Below, piece by piece: positions 8,318-18,094 of a stretch of DNA of 39,582 nucleotides; the stretch's first letter is position 1, and the number at the start of each line of letters is the position of its first letter. The notes below the pieces were generated by a model, which had not been told where the DNA came from, did not search any database, and saw only the letters and a program-made list of their open reading frames with translations. Source of the stretch: Desulfobacterales bacterium (GTDB taxonomy: Bacteria > Desulfobacterota > Desulfobacteria > Desulfobacterales > RPRI01); assembly GCA_020052975.1 (NCBI GenBank), contig JAGVOC010000366.1, positions 1 to 39,582 on the forward strand. The letters run 5' to 3'. A program made the translations under genes and the position numbers.

Positions 8318-8483
8318 CTATTTATTCTTTATCGGCCTTCTGCCGGGTTTCTTTGGCTTAAGCGGATGATCCAGGAAAACCTCAAGATGTTCAAAAAATG
8401 ACGGGATACAAAAAGATTGGCTGGCGACGATTCCTTCTCTGGGTTATATGATGCGGATAACCCGGAGCAACGATTCTTGCCAT
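8318..8483 (-). pseudogene. Remnant of a REP-associated tyrosine transposase (RAYT, Y1 family)
   Basis: On the minus strand, an ATG at 8483 opens with MARIVAPGYPHHITQRRNRR, the hallmark N-terminus of REP-associated Y1 transposases, whose PHH supplies metal-binding histidines. After about 25 codons the frame shifts. A second frame then gives FEHLEVFLDHPLKPKKPGRR and ends at a stop at 8318-8320, which resembles the usual lysine/proline-rich C-terminus. The catalytic tyrosine and the middle (over 100 residues) are missing, so this is an internally deleted pseudogene. AAGGG precedes the start. RAYTs mobilise REP palindromes, which are present in this window. Confidence 0.72.
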
Positions 8484-8685
8484 ATACCCTTATCTGTCAG
8501 AACCGGAAAAAAGCCAATAAATAGGGGTTCATCCGGTTGATGCGAACTAAATAGTGCCTTCATCTCGAGAAAGGCAGAAGATTTGAAACAGAAATCAATG
8601 ACCTGGATCTGAAATATTTCGTGGCTTCTTGTTAGATCTGAACCAATCCTCAAAGATTACGTGGCAACAATTCAACAATTCCATT
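8484..8685. other. Intergenic DNA with no recognised gene
   Basis: Between the transposase remnant and the kinase promoter. A minus-strand open frame covers 8444-8653 but its translation has no recognisable motif and overlaps the transposase start. I see no RNA gene or strong hairpin. Confidence 0.4.
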
Positions 8686-8715
8686 TGACATTAAAAAAGA
8701 CTAAGTGTTATCTTA
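8686..8715 (+). promoter_or_regulatory. Candidate sigma-70 promoter of the signalling block
   Basis: A perfect -35 box TTGACA at 8686-8691 is followed 18 bp later by TATCTT (8710-8715), or 17 bp later by TTATCT. It lies about 110 bp upstream of the first hybrid kinase gene on the same strand, with no other gene between. Confidence 0.45.
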
Positions 8716-8826
8716 TCTATACATATAAGATTTATACAGTTTTCCGAGAATTATCGATCAGGCAAAGTCCGTCACCCGTTACCTTTCAAACTTCATAGAT
8801 TATCTTAACACACAGGGGATAACCCG

Positions 8827-11800
8827 ATGACCGATCGATCCAAATCAAAGCAGGAATTGATTCAGGAATTAGCTTCTCTAAGGCAGAGAATTGCTGAGCT
8901 GGAGCAATCGGAATTAGGGCATAAGCGGGCGGAGAAAACGCTGCACGAGGCCGAGAGACTGCAACGCTTGATTTTTGAGCATTCATCGGATGTTATATAC
9001 ATCCTGGATTGTGATTTAAGAGTGACCAGCGTATCAACCTCTGTAGAACGGCATCTTGGCTATCGCACCAAGGAACTCGTTGGAAGGCATTTTAATGACC
9101 TTAACGTGTTAGCACCGGAGTCCCTTGAGGCTGCGTTTAAAGATGCCCTTCAGGCTCTCGCCGGGGATATCGTACCTGCGACTGAATATGTCTTTATCCG
9201 GAAGGACGGTACGAGGGTAATAGGCGAGGTAAGCGGTTCACCCTTAGTGGAAGACGGCAAAATCGTAGGATTGATATCTGTTGCACGCGACATCACCGAG
9301 CGCAAGCGAGCGGAAGAGGACCTGAGCGAGAAAAGCCAATTCATTGCTTCTCTTATGCGTGCCATGCCCGTGGCGGTTTTTTACAAGGACAAGGAGGGCA
9401 GGTATCTCGGGTGCAACGATACATTTACCAATATTATGGGCGTGACCTCCGAGCAGATCAAAGGTAAGACCGTACATGAGCTTTGGCCAAGCGAACTCGC
9501 GGAGAAGTATCACCACATGGACTTAGAGCTCATACGTAATCGAGGGCACCAAGTATATGAGTTCCAGGTGAAGGCCAAGGACGGCCAAATGCACCCCGTC
9601 ATCTATGCCAAGGATGTTTTTTTGGACAAAGACGGGGAAGTGGCAGGTTTGGTCGGGGCATTTCTTGACATTTCCGACCGCAAGCGGGTTGAGAGTATTA
9701 TGCAGGCCCGCCTTCGTCTGTTGGAATTTGCCATTTCACACTCGATGGATGAATTCCTTACTGCAACCTTGGATGAAATTGAAGCACTGACGGGAAGCAC
9801 AATTGGTTTTTATCATTTTCTCGAATCAGATCAAAAAACACTCTCCTTGAAGAATTGGTCTACAAATACACTGAAGAACATGTGCACAGCCGAAGGGAAA
9901 GGCGGCCATTATGATATTGCCAAGGCGGGTGTATGGGTGGATTGCGTACATGAACGTCGTTCCGTTATTCACAACGATTATGTTTCTTTGCCACATCGAA
10001 AAGGGATGCCTGAGGGTCATGCACCGGTCGTCCGAGTAGTCGTTGTTCCGATTTTCAGAGGCAACCTGATAAAGGCGATCATTGGCGTTGGTAACAAATC
10101 TACCAACTATGACGAAAGCGACATAGAGATCGTATCACAACTTGGTGATCTTTCATGGGATATCACCGAGCGCAAACGGACGGAGGAGGAGCTTAGTCGG
10201 GTGAACCGCGCTCTCCAGTTGCTGAGCAACACCAATCAGGCGCTGATGCACATCACGGATGAAGCGACGCTGTTGAACGAGGTCTGCCGGATCGCTGTCG
10301 ATGTGGGCGGTTATCGCCTGGTTTGGGTCGGGTTTGTTGAACATGATGAAGCAAAAACCTTGCGCCCGGTAGCCCATGCAGGCTTCGATTCGGGATACAT
10401 TGAATCTGCCAAGGTCACCTGGGCGGATAACGAACGCGGCCTCGGTCCGGGCGGCACCGCAATCCGCACGGGGCAGCCGTGCATGGTGCGCAACATTCCA
10501 GAGAACCCTTCCTTTGCTCCCTGGCGGGAGGAAGCCACTCGGCGCGGCTATAAATCTATTATTGCCTTGCCGCTGACTATTGAAGGCCAAACGTTTGGAG
10601 CGATGGGCATCTATTCCGTTGAGGCGGATGTATTCAATGTCAAGGAAGTTAAAATTCTGAAAGAGCTGGCGGACGATCTGGCCTTTGGCATCACCGCACT
10701 ACGCACGCGCGCCAAGCGGGACCTGGCGGAGGAGGCGCTGCATGAAAGTGAAGAAAAATATCGCAAAGTGGCTGACTTCACCTATGACTGGGAATACTGG
10801 CTCGCTCCCGATGGAAAATATATTTATGTCTCCCCTGCCTGTGAGCGCATCTCTGGGTATCAGGCCGAGGAATATCAGAAAGACCCTGAACTGCTGGAGA
10901 AGATCACCCATCCCGATGACAAGCAACGGTTAGCCGTCCACTTTCACGACGTGTTGCGGGGTAAATCTGATGCTTGCGAACTGGAATATCGTATCATCAC
11001 CCGTGACGGGAAAGAGCGCTGGATCAGTCACGCGTGCCAGGAGGTATTCAGTCACACCAACGAGTATTTGGGCCGACGAGGCTCAAATCGAGATATCACC
11101 GACCGCAAGCGGGCGGAGGAAACGCTGCGGCATTCGGAACAAGAGAAGACAATCCGGAACCAGATTGCGAACGTCTTTCTTACCATCCCTGATGAAGAGA
11201 TGTATGGGGAAATTCTGAACATTGTTCTTAGGTTGATGAACAGCAGTTTCGGCATTTTTGGATATATAGGGGGAAATGGGGATCTTGTCATCCCCAGTTT
11301 GACCAGAGATATCTGGAGAGAGTGCCAGGTTCCCGATAAGGCCATCGTCTTTCCCTCCGATTCCTGGGGAGAAAGCCTCTGGGGCAGAGCAATCAAAGAG
11401 AAAAAGTCCTTCTCTTCCGATGGCCCCTTTCGTACACCCGAGGGACATGTTCACGTCGATCATTTTCTCGCGGCGCCGATGGTCTTTGGACAAAAGACCA
11501 TCGGGCTGATTTCCGTTGCCAACAAAGAAGGCGGATACACCCATGAGGACATGATTTTGCTGGAGCGCATCACCGGCTATATCTCGCCCATCTTGGCGGC
11601 GAGGCTGCAAAGAGACCGGCAGGAGCTTAAGCGCCGACAGGCGGAAGCCTCACTGCAGGAGAGCGAGGAGCGGTATCGCACGGCTATTGAGGCCTGCAAC
11701 GACGGGGTAGCCATCGTCGAGGAAGATCTGCCCATCTTTGTCAATCAGAGATATGTGGAGATCCTGGGCTATGAACGGCCTGAAGAGGTCTTAGGTAAAC

Positions 11801-13188
11801 CCATCTCCAATCTGATCCATCCGGAAGATCGCGAACGAGTGGCGAGGATCAACCGGCTCAGGCAAGGAGGAACACTTACACCCTCCCGGTACGAATTCAA
11901 AGCCCTTCGCAAGGACGGTAAGGATGTCCATATAGAAATCTCCGCTACTCGGACGTTCTATAAGGGCAGAGCCGTATCCCTGACTTTCCACAGGGACGTT
12001 ACCCAGAGGAAGCAGCTTGAAGCGCAATTGCAACAGGCCCAGAAAATGGAAGCCTTGGGGACATTGGCTGGAGGGGTTGCCCATGACTTCAATAACATCC
12101 TGGCGGTTATTGTTGGATGTACGGACCTGCTCCTTCTCATTCACCGCGAGGATCTAAAATCTGAGCGCCACTTGATTCAGATTCTAGATGCCGCGAATCG
12201 GGCAACGAATCTCGTCCAGCAGATCCTTACTTTCAGCCGCCAGAGAACGGTCGATAAAAAGCCACTCCAGTTGAGCCTTATTGTCAAGGAAGTCCTCAAG
12301 ATGCTGAGATCCTCTTTACCCTCGACCATTCAAATTAAACAGTATGTCTCACCCGATTCAGGCATGGCCTTGGCCGATCCCACACAGATCCATCAGATCC
12401 TGATGAATCTGTGCACCAACGCCGCTTATGCCATGCGTGAGCAGGGAGGGCTTCTGGATGTAAGCCTCTCCAACCTGGATATCCCTTCCGGGAATGGGGA
12501 CAACTATCCTGACCTCAGCCCAGGCGCCTACTTGCGTCTGACCGTGAGCGATACGGGACATGGCATGAAACGCGAGGTACTGGAACGTATCTTTGACCCC
12601 TATTTTACGACCAAAAACCCGGGAGAGGGAACGGGATTGGGACTGGCCGTTGTTCACGGAATTATTCAGGACTATAAAGGATCCATCCGCGTCCACAGTG
12701 AGCCGGGCCAGGGTACCACCTTCCAAATACTTCTGCCCCGGATGGATCATCCCTCAGTCCTGGAGGATACCGGCCCTATCCCTGAAGATTTGCCTTTGGG
12801 ACATGAAAGGATTCTTTTCGTAGATGACGAGGCGGTCATTGTGAATATAAGCGAATTAATGCTCAAGCACCTGGGATATGAGGTGGTTGCCATTACAAGC
12901 AGTATCGATGCACTGAGACTCTTTCGGGATCAGCCGGATCGATTCGACCTGGTCATCACCGATATGACCATGCCATACATGACAGGTGATACGCTGGCCA
13001 TAGAGATCATGAAGATCCGGCCCGACATCCCGGTCATCCTTTGCACCGGCTTCAGTGAACGAATCACGAAAGACAAGGCTAAGGCACTGGGTATTCGAGA
13101 GTTCGTACTGAAACCACTGATGATGCAAGACCTGGCAAAAAAGGTCCGGGAGGCATTGGATAAGAAAGAAGTTAAGATAAACGATTAA
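8827..13188 (+). CDS. Soluble multi-PAS/GAF hybrid sensor histidine kinase
   Basis: A 1453-residue cytoplasmic kinase without transmembrane helices. Domains in order: N-terminal coiled coil; PAS (about 45-160); PAS (168-285); GAF (297-443); GAF (460-625); PAS (642-760); GAF (778-925); PAS (947-1062). PAS and GAF units are joined by the usual DITERKRAEE-type linkers. A HisKA domain follows with GGVAHDFNN (phospho-acceptor His1086). The HATPase has an N box near 1185 (LMNLCTNAA) and G boxes DTGHGM and GEGTGLGLAV. A C-terminal receiver begins near 1328, with Asp1379 in VITDMTMP and Lys1429. AGGGG precedes the ATG. It probably passes phosphate through its own receiver or to the NtrC-type regulator 83 bp downstream. 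Stimuli unknown; three GAF domains suggest small-molecule or chromophore input. Confidence 0.9.
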   Translation: MTDRSKSKQELIQELASLRQRIAELEQSELGHKRAEKTLHEAERLQRLIFEHSSDVIYILDCDLRVTSVSTSVERHLGYRTKELVGRHFNDLNVLAPESLEAAFKDALQALAGDIVPATEYVFIRKDGTRVIGEVSGSPLVEDGKIVGLISVARDITERKRAEEDLSEKSQFIASLMRAMPVAVFYKDKEGRYLGCNDTFTNIMGVTSEQIKGKTVHELWPSELAEKYHHMDLELIRNRGHQVYEFQVKAKDGQMHPVIYAKDVFLDKDGEVAGLVGAFLDISDRKRVESIMQARLRLLEFAISHSMDEFLTATLDEIEALTGSTIGFYHFLESDQKTLSLKNWSTNTLKNMCTAEGKGGHYDIAKAGVWVDCVHERRSVIHNDYVSLPHRKGMPEGHAPVVRVVVVPIFRGNLIKAIIGVGNKSTNYDESDIEIVSQLGDLSWDITERKRTEEELSRVNRALQLLSNTNQALMHITDEATLLNEVCRIAVDVGGYRLVWVGFVEHDEAKTLRPVAHAGFDSGYIESAKVTWADNERGLGPGGTAIRTGQPCMVRNIPENPSFAPWREEATRRGYKSIIALPLTIEGQTFGAMGIYSVEADVFNVKEVKILKELADDLAFGITALRTRAKRDLAEEALHESEEKYRKVADFTYDWEYWLAPDGKYIYVSPACERISGYQAEEYQKDPELLEKITHPDDKQRLAVHFHDVLRGKSDACELEYRIITRDGKERWISHACQEVFSHTNEYLGRRGSNRDITDRKRAEETLRHSEQEKTIRNQIANVFLTIPDEEMYGEILNIVLRLMNSSFGIFGYIGGNGDLVIPSLTRDIWRECQVPDKAIVFPSDSWGESLWGRAIKEKKSFSSDGPFRTPEGHVHVDHFLAAPMVFGQKTIGLISVANKEGGYTHEDMILLERITGYISPILAARLQRDRQELKRRQAEASLQESEERYRTAIEACNDGVAIVEEDLPIFVNQRYVEILGYERPEEVLGKPISNLIHPEDRERVARINRLRQGGTLTPSRYEFKALRKDGKDVHIEISATRTFYKGRAVSLTFHRDVTQRKQLEAQLQQAQKMEALGTLAGGVAHDFNNILAVIVGCTDLLLLIHREDLKSERHLIQILDAANRATNLVQQILTFSRQRTVDKKPLQLSLIVKEVLKMLRSSLPSTIQIKQYVSPDSGMALADPTQIHQILMNLCTNAAYAMREQGGLLDVSLSNLDIPSGNGDNYPDLSPGAYLRLTVSDTGHGMKREVLERIFDPYFTTKNPGEGTGLGLAVVHGIIQDYKGSIRVHSEPGQGTTFQILLPRMDHPSVLEDTGPIPEDLPLGHERILFVDDEAVIVNISELMLKHLGYEVVAITSSIDALRLFRDQPDRFDLVITDMTMPYMTGDTLAIEIMKIRPDIPVILCTGFSERITKDKAKALGIREFVLKPLMMQDLAKKVREALDKKEVKIND

Positions 13189-13271
13189 AGATGTGAATGA
13201 CGAAAATGTCTCTAAACGATAAAGAATCTATGAATAAGGCAAAACAAATTTCTCATCCAGGTGAATAAGAA

Positions 13272-14684
13272 ATGGCTGACATTCTTATTATTGATGACGA
13301 TCAAGGGTTCTGTTACGTACTGACGAACGCAGTACAGTCCTTGGGGCATAAGGCAACCTGTTGCCACACGTTAAGAGAGGGGTTACGAGAGGCCTCCTCA
13401 GGCTCCTTTGATGTGGTATTCCTGGACGTGATGCTGCCTGACGGAAACGGGCTGGACATACTGCCAAAGATCCGGGAAACCGCATCCAGACCTGAGGTCA
13501 TCATTATCACCTCCCGGGGCGATCCCGATGGGGCCGAACTCGCGGTACGAAGCGGGGCCTGGGACTACGTTCAAAAGCCATCGTCCATAAAGGCCATAAC
13601 GCTGCCCCTGGTTCGCGCCCTTCAGTATCGCGAGGAAAAGAACAAAAAAAGACCTCCTCTGGCATTGAAAAGGGAAGGCATTATTGGCAGCAGTTCGCAG
13701 ATAAATGCCTGTCTCGACCTTCTTGCTCAGGCATCTATCAGCGAGGCAAACGTCCTGATCACGGGCGAAACAGGCACCGGCAAGGAGTTGTTCGCCTCCG
13801 CCATCCACAAGAACAGTCACCGATCGGCCATGAGGTTTGTAGTTGTCGATTGTGCGACCCTCCCGGAAACCCTGGTGGAGAGCATTCTTTTTGGTCATGA
13901 AAAGGGGGCCTTTACCGGAGCCGATAAGACCCACGAAGGCCTGATCAGACAGGCCGACGGCGGCACCCTCTTTCTTGATGAGGTGGGAGAACTTCCGCCT
14001 TCTATTCAGAAAGCCTTTCTTCGGGCCCTTCAAGAGAGACGCTTTCGTCCCTTGGGAGGCCAACAGGAGGTTACGAGCGATTTCCGGCTGGTGGCGGCAA
14101 CCAACCGGGACTTGGATGAAATGGCAAATGAGGGACGGTTTCGTAAGGATCTGCTGTACCGCCTGCACTCATTCAGGATAGATTTGCCGGGATTGAAGGA
14201 ACGTCCGGAAGACATCAGAGAGCTGGCCATGTACCAGATCAATAGACGGAGCAAGCACTATGGAACCGGGATAAAAGGTGTCTCTCCTGAATTCCTGGAA
14301 GCCCTCACTGCCTACCATTGGCCGGGTAATGTGCGCGAATTGCTCAACGCCTTGGAAAGGGCGATTGTCGCAGCCGGAGAGGAACCTACCCTCTTCCCCA
14401 ATCATTTGCCGATCGACCTTCGTGTCCAGTTGACCCGAGCTACAGTGAGAAGAGAAGTTCCGGTGGAGGAACCCACCGGGGAAAAAGACCTCTCGTCCAG
14501 ACCATTCCCCACCATCAGGGAGTTCAGAGAGTCTCTTCTTGCCGAAGGAGAGACCAGATACTTGCACGACCTCCTGGCACACACGGGAGGGGACATTGAG
14601 AAAGCTTGCAAGCTATCCGGACTTGCCCAGGCCCGTATCTACGGTCTCCTGAAAAAGCGCGGGATATCCAGAAACCGATATTGA
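13272..14684 (+). CDS. NtrC-family sigma-54-dependent response regulator
   Basis: A 470-residue three-domain regulator. The receiver domain spans 1-120 with the acidic pair in IIDDD and phospho-acceptor Asp52 (FLDVMLPDG). The AAA+ domain has Walker A GETGTGKE at about 165-172, GAFTGA at 212-217 (the loop that contacts sigma-54), Walker [13 protein letters not shown], and sensor sequences down to WPGNVREL. A Fis-type helix-turn-helix lies at about 435-467 ([27 protein letters not shown]). It follows the hybrid kinase by 83 bp and has AGGTG upstream of its ATG, so the two are a likely cognate pair. A perfect palindrome and a sigma-54-like promoter downstream are the probable targets. Confidence 0.93.
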   Translation: MADILIIDDDQGFCYVLTNAVQSLGHKATCCHTLREGLREASSGSFDVVFLDVMLPDGNGLDILPKIRETASRPEVIIITSRGDPDGAELAVRSGAWDYVQKPSSIKAITLPLVRALQYREEKNKKRPPLALKREGIIGSSSQINACLDLLAQASISEANVLITGETGTGKELFASAIHKNSHRSAMRFVVVDCATLPETLVESILFGHEKGAFTGADKTHEGLIRQADGGTLFLDEVGELPPSIQKAFLRALQERRFRPLGGQQEVTSDFRLVAATNRDLDEMANEGRFRKDLLYRLHSFRIDLPGLKERPEDIRELAMYQINRRSKHYGTGIKGVSPEFLEALTAYHWPGNVRELLNALERAIVAAGEEPTLFPNHLPIDLRVQLTRATVRREVPVEEPTGEKDLSSRPFPTIREFRESLLAEGETRYLHDLLAHTGGDIEKACKLSGLAQARIYGLLKKRGISRNRY

Positions 14685-14810
14685 ATGCCCATTCCCACAG
14701 GGAGTTGGACCGTGGAGAGAAATGAGGCCTCCCGGGGTTCCCGTTCAGGGTACACCGGCGAAGGCGAGTAAAGAGACGTTTTGGGTCACCCCAATGTCTT
14801 TTCTAAAAAC

Positions 14811-14827
14811 ATTGGAAACTTTCCAAT
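14811..14827. promoter_or_regulatory. Perfect 17-bp palindrome, likely enhancer site for the NtrC-type regulator
   Basis: ATTGGAAA-C-TTTCCAAT is an exact inverted repeat with 8-bp arms. It is 128 bp upstream of the sigma-54-like -24 box, the usual range for an upstream activator sequence, and directly downstream of the regulator gene. A second inverted repeat, TTGGG-TCAC-CCCAA, lies at 14781-14794, about three helical turns away. Confidence 0.6.
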
Positions 14828-14944
14828 AAGATTGTAAGTACTCCAGTTTTGTTGTAGAAACCCCTGCCCTTTCCTTCTTTTCCTTTCTTACCTGATACAG
14901 CGTAACTATTTGAAACAGTAATAAATCATTGAATCAAACCATGA

Positions 14945-14961
14945 TTGGCATACTTCTTGAT
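14945..14961 (+). promoter_or_regulatory. Sigma-54-like promoter for the receiver-like protein and chemoreceptor
   Basis: TTGGCATACTTCTTGAT matches the sigma-54 consensus TGGCAC-N5-TTGC at the -24 element and its spacing. The -12 element reads TTGA rather than TTGC, one significant mismatch. It is about 90 bp upstream of the next start codon. The rest of 14685-15047 holds no gene; a 60-codon frame at 14984 overlaps the next gene and is spurious. Confidence 0.5.
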
Positions 14962-15047
14962 AAAGACTGATTGAAAAGATGGATTGAAAAGACGGATTAA
15001 GGAAACAAGCCCGTCGTTCAACACCACGAAAGGAAGAGGCGAGAGAA

Positions 15048-15479
15048 ATGAGTTTGATACTCTACGTCAAGGATCAGGATGGAGCCGGGAAACGACTTCA
15101 GAGGGTGATCGAAGCTGTCCTCCCACCAAGTCAGATGACGGTTATCACAGACAAGGAGGTTCTTGACCGAAGGCTGACCAAACCCAGGGATGGAGTCAAC
15201 ATCGTGGTCCTCTTGGCTTCTACACGACAGGACCTTGAGGGCCTTCTTCCCTTAGCCGATCCCTATTGGGAACTTCGCATCATCCTCATCCTCCCGGACA
15301 GGGAAGGGGAAACAATATCAAAAGGGCATTCTTTGCGACCGCGATTCCTGACCTTTTCAGACAGCAATTTCGAAGATGTCGAGGCGGTTCTGAGGAAGAT
15401 GCTTGAAATCATGGACCCGAAAGGCAATCCACTGCAGGACCCGGGCAAGGTGCTTCTCAATATGGAAGAAGCCCCGTAA
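15048..15479 (+). CDS. Small receiver-like protein lacking the phospho-acceptor
   Basis: A 143-residue protein. The alternation of hydrophobic strands (LILYVKD, MTVITD, NIVVLLAST, RIILILP, PRFLTFSD) with amphipathic helices resembles a CheY/receiver fold. However, the position of the phosphorylatable aspartate is occupied by LLAST, and the usual acidic pair and invariant lysine are not in place. It would be a pseudo-receiver or a distant alpha/beta protein. A good ribosome site (GGAAGAGGCGAGAG) precedes the ATG. The chemoreceptor gene follows by 87 bp, so both probably use the sigma-54-like promoter. It may act as an adaptor for the chemoreceptor or kinases; this is inference. Confidence 0.68.
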   Translation: MSLILYVKDQDGAGKRLQRVIEAVLPPSQMTVITDKEVLDRRLTKPRDGVNIVVLLASTRQDLEGLLPLADPYWELRIILILPDREGETISKGHSLRPRFLTFSDSNFEDVEAVLRKMLEIMDPKGNPLQDPGKVLLNMEEAP

Positions 15480-15566
15480 GCAGGAGCTACACAAGAAGGG
15501 GTCAAGTACAAAGAGGCACGGTTGATTGACTTGTTAACCACGGTTTAGCAAGAGGGAGGTACAAAG

Positions 15567-17798
15567 ATGTTTAGAAACATGAAACTGGGAACGAAACTGT
15601 TGGTGGCCTTCTTGGCCGTAGGCGTGATCCCTTTCGCTGCGATAGGGACTATATCCTTGCTCAAGGCGGGCAACGCACTTAAAGAGCAGGCCTTTGCCCA
15701 GCTTCAGAGTATGCGTGATGTAAAGAAGAACCAGGTTCTCCGCTATCTGGCGACCATTCAGAACCAGACCATAACCTTCTCTGAAGATCAGATGGTGGTG
15801 GATGCGATGGCTCAGTTTCGGAAGGCTTTTCGCAGTTACCGCACCGAAAACAAAATCGCCCCTGAGGAACTGGAGCGTATGCGCCGGGAATTGTTCACCT
15901 ATTACACCGGAGACTTCAGCGCGGAATACCGCAAGCAGAACGACGGCAAAGCGCCTGATGTGGAGGGATACTCCGGCAAGTTGGGCGACGACGCTGTTGC
16001 CCTTCAATACCAGTATATTCGGGCCAACAATAACCCACTGGGATCGAAACATCGGCTTGACCGGGCACCCGACACCTCCCTTTACAGCACATTGCACGGC
16101 AAAGTCCACCCCATTATCCGCAACTACCTCGAAAAGTTCGGTTACTATGACATCTTCTTGGTCGATTCGGAAACCGGAGATATTGTGTACACGGTATTCA
16201 AGGAGCTGGACTTCGCCACATCACTCATTAACGGGCCTAACGCGCAAACCAACTTTGGTGAGGCGTTCAGGAAGGCAAAGGCGGCGACGAGCAAAGACGC
16301 AACGATCCTTGTTGATTTCGCCCAGTATTTCCCTTCCTATCAAGCACCCGCCGGCTTTATTGCATCGCCCATCTTTGACGGAGGGAAAAAGATAGGTATC
16401 GCCGTTTTTCAATTTCCAATCGATACGCTCAACATCATCATGAAGGAGCGATCGGGAATGGGTAAGAGCGGTGAGACCTACCTGATAGGATCCGATAAAC
16501 TGATGCGATCCGACTCCTACCTCGATTCCGAACATCACAGCGTTGTTGCTTCCTTCAGAAACCCTGAGAAGGGAAAGGTCGATACCGAAGCCAGCCGTGA
16601 GGCCCTCTCCGGAAATGCCGGCGAAAAGATCATTGTGGACTACAACGGCAACCCCGTCCTCTCTGCCTATGCTCCCTTGAAGGCAGGAGATGCCACATGG
16701 GCATTGCTGGCTGAGATTGACGAGGCCGAGGCCTTTGCCGCGGTGAATAACTTGAAGTGGCTGATTGGTATCATCGCCCTTGTCGGCATCGCCGCCATCG
16801 TTGTCGTTGCCCTTCTGATCACCCGTTCCATTACAAGGCCTGTCAACCGCATCATTGAAGGGTTGAACGAAGGCGCCGAGCAGGTGGCTTCGGCTTCCGG
16901 CCAGGTTTCTTCCGCCAGCCAGTCTCTGGCCGAAGGTGCGTCCGAGCAGGCTGCCGGCATAGAGGAGACATCCGCCTCGATAGAGGAGATGTCCTCCATG
17001 ACCAAGCAGAACGCGGCAAATGCAGGGCAGGCAAACAGCCTCATGGGTGAAGCAAAACAGATGGTTGGAACAGCCAACGAGTCGATGGACAACCTGACTG
17101 AGTCCATGAAGGAAATCTCCAAGGCAAGCGAGGAAACAGCCAAGATCATTAAAACAATAGACGAGATCGCTTTCCAGACGAACCTGCTGGCCCTGAACGC
17201 GGCCGTTGAGGCGGCAAGAGCGGGAGAAGCCGGAGCAGGATTCGCGGTGGTGGCGGATGAGGTACGCAATCTTGCCATGAGGGCTGCTGATGCAGCCAAA
17301 AACACTGCCAACCTGATCGAAGGGACCGTCAAGAAGGTGAAAGACGGATCTGCGCTGGTCACAAAAACCAATGAAGCATTCGGCGAAGTGGCCAGGAGTT
17401 CGACCAAGGTAGCCCAGCTAGTCGGTGAAATTGCCGCTGCATCAAACGAGCAGGCACAGGGAATCGACCAGGTCAACAAGGCAGTCGCCGAGATGGACAA
17501 GGTAGTTCAGCAGAATGCTGCCAATGCCGAGGAATCTGCCAGCGCTTCCGAAGAGATGAACGCCCAGGCACAGGAGATGAAGGGTTTTGTGGAAGAGCTT
17601 GTCGCTCTTGTAGGTTCAAATAGCAAAAGCAACGGGAAGACTCATGATAAGCACGTCAACAGTTCCTTATCAAAAGGAAACCGCAGGCCTGCAGCAAAGA
17701 TATTCCATAAGGATACAAAAGCGGCTTTGGCGGCATCCAGGGAAGTCAATCCCAAGAAACTTATTCCTATGGGTGATGAGGAATTCAAGGACTTCTGA
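15567..17798 (+). CDS. Methyl-accepting chemotaxis protein with periplasmic Cache-type sensor
   Basis: A 743-residue transmembrane chemoreceptor. TM1 is at about 9-29. A large periplasmic region of about 360 residues follows, and its distal part ([19 protein letters not shown]) is typical of Cache domains. TM2 is at about 398-419 ([21 protein letters not shown]). After a short HAMP-like linker, the signalling coiled coil contains the hairpin tip [22 protein letters not shown] near 533-554, the conserved CheA/CheW-binding region. The tail ends in EEFKDF, an aromatic-ended motif after a flexible linker that may tether adaptation enzymes. GGGAGGT lies six bases before the ATG. The ligand is unknown. 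It probably senses the same or a related stimulus as the neighbouring kinases. Confidence 0.92.
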   Translation: MFRNMKLGTKLLVAFLAVGVIPFAAIGTISLLKAGNALKEQAFAQLQSMRDVKKNQVLRYLATIQNQTITFSEDQMVVDAMAQFRKAFRSYRTENKIAPEELERMRRELFTYYTGDFSAEYRKQNDGKAPDVEGYSGKLGDDAVALQYQYIRANNNPLGSKHRLDRAPDTSLYSTLHGKVHPIIRNYLEKFGYYDIFLVDSETGDIVYTVFKELDFATSLINGPNAQTNFGEAFRKAKAATSKDATILVDFAQYFPSYQAPAGFIASPIFDGGKKIGIAVFQFPIDTLNIIMKERSGMGKSGETYLIGSDKLMRSDSYLDSEHHSVVASFRNPEKGKVDTEASREALSGNAGEKIIVDYNGNPVLSAYAPLKAGDATWALLAEIDEAEAFAAVNNLKWLIGIIALVGIAAIVVVALLITRSITRPVNRIIEGLNEGAEQVASASGQVSSASQSLAEGASEQAAGIEETSASIEEMSSMTKQNAANAGQANSLMGEAKQMVGTANESMDNLTESMKEISKASEETAKIIKTIDEIAFQTNLLALNAAVEAARAGEAGAGFAVVADEVRNLAMRAADAAKNTANLIEGTVKKVKDGSALVTKTNEAFGEVARSSTKVAQLVGEIAAASNEQAQGIDQVNKAVAEMDKVVQQNAANAEESASASEEMNAQAQEMKGFVEELVALVGSNSKSNGKTHDKHVNSSLSKGNRRPAAKIFHKDTKAALAASREVNPKKLIPMGDEEFKDF

Positions 17799-17834
17799 TA
17801 AAGGCTGAAGGCGAAAGGGAATCGCCGAGTCGGG

Positions 17835-17877
17835 GTAACCCGGTCTGCAAGGAAATTCAGGGTGCAGGCCGGGTTAC
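17835..17877. terminator. Strong stem-loop after the chemoreceptor gene
   Basis: GTAACCCGGTCTGCA at 17835-17849 pairs with TGCAGGCCGGGTTAC at 17863-17877: 15 pairs including one G-U, with a 13-nt loop. A second hairpin, TGGGCA (17878-17883) with TGCCCA (17900-17905), follows at once. There is no long U-tract, so it may be an inefficient terminator or an mRNA-stabilising structure separating the chemoreceptor from the next kinase. The rest of 17799-18094 shows no gene. Confidence 0.5.
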
Positions 17878-18094
17878 TGGGCATGGCGTTAAATGACTGT
17901 GCCCATAAAATCTTTATGATTAAACGGAAGTGAAAAGTGGCTCATAAGGTGTAGCGAGAATAATTCCCATGAATGGCCCGACAACCTCTTAGATAAAACC
18001 ACTTGTTGCCGTATTTATTGATCAATAACCGGTAGTTAAAATAAGATCGGTATAATTGCCGGGTTAACTGAAAAGCCATAGGAAGTAGTCAGAA

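Noticed and set aside
13197..13268. 23-codon ORF between the hybrid kinase and the NtrC-type gene
   Set aside because: No ribosome site or conserved motif; it is within expected chance length.
13398..14168. 256-residue minus-strand frame in the NtrC-type gene
   Set aside because: Antisense shadow; the sense frame has all AAA+ motifs.
16667..17500. 277-residue minus-strand frame inside the chemoreceptor gene
   Set aside because: It is an antisense shadow of the coiled-coil signalling domain, with low-complexity Ala/Ser sequence and no ribosome site.
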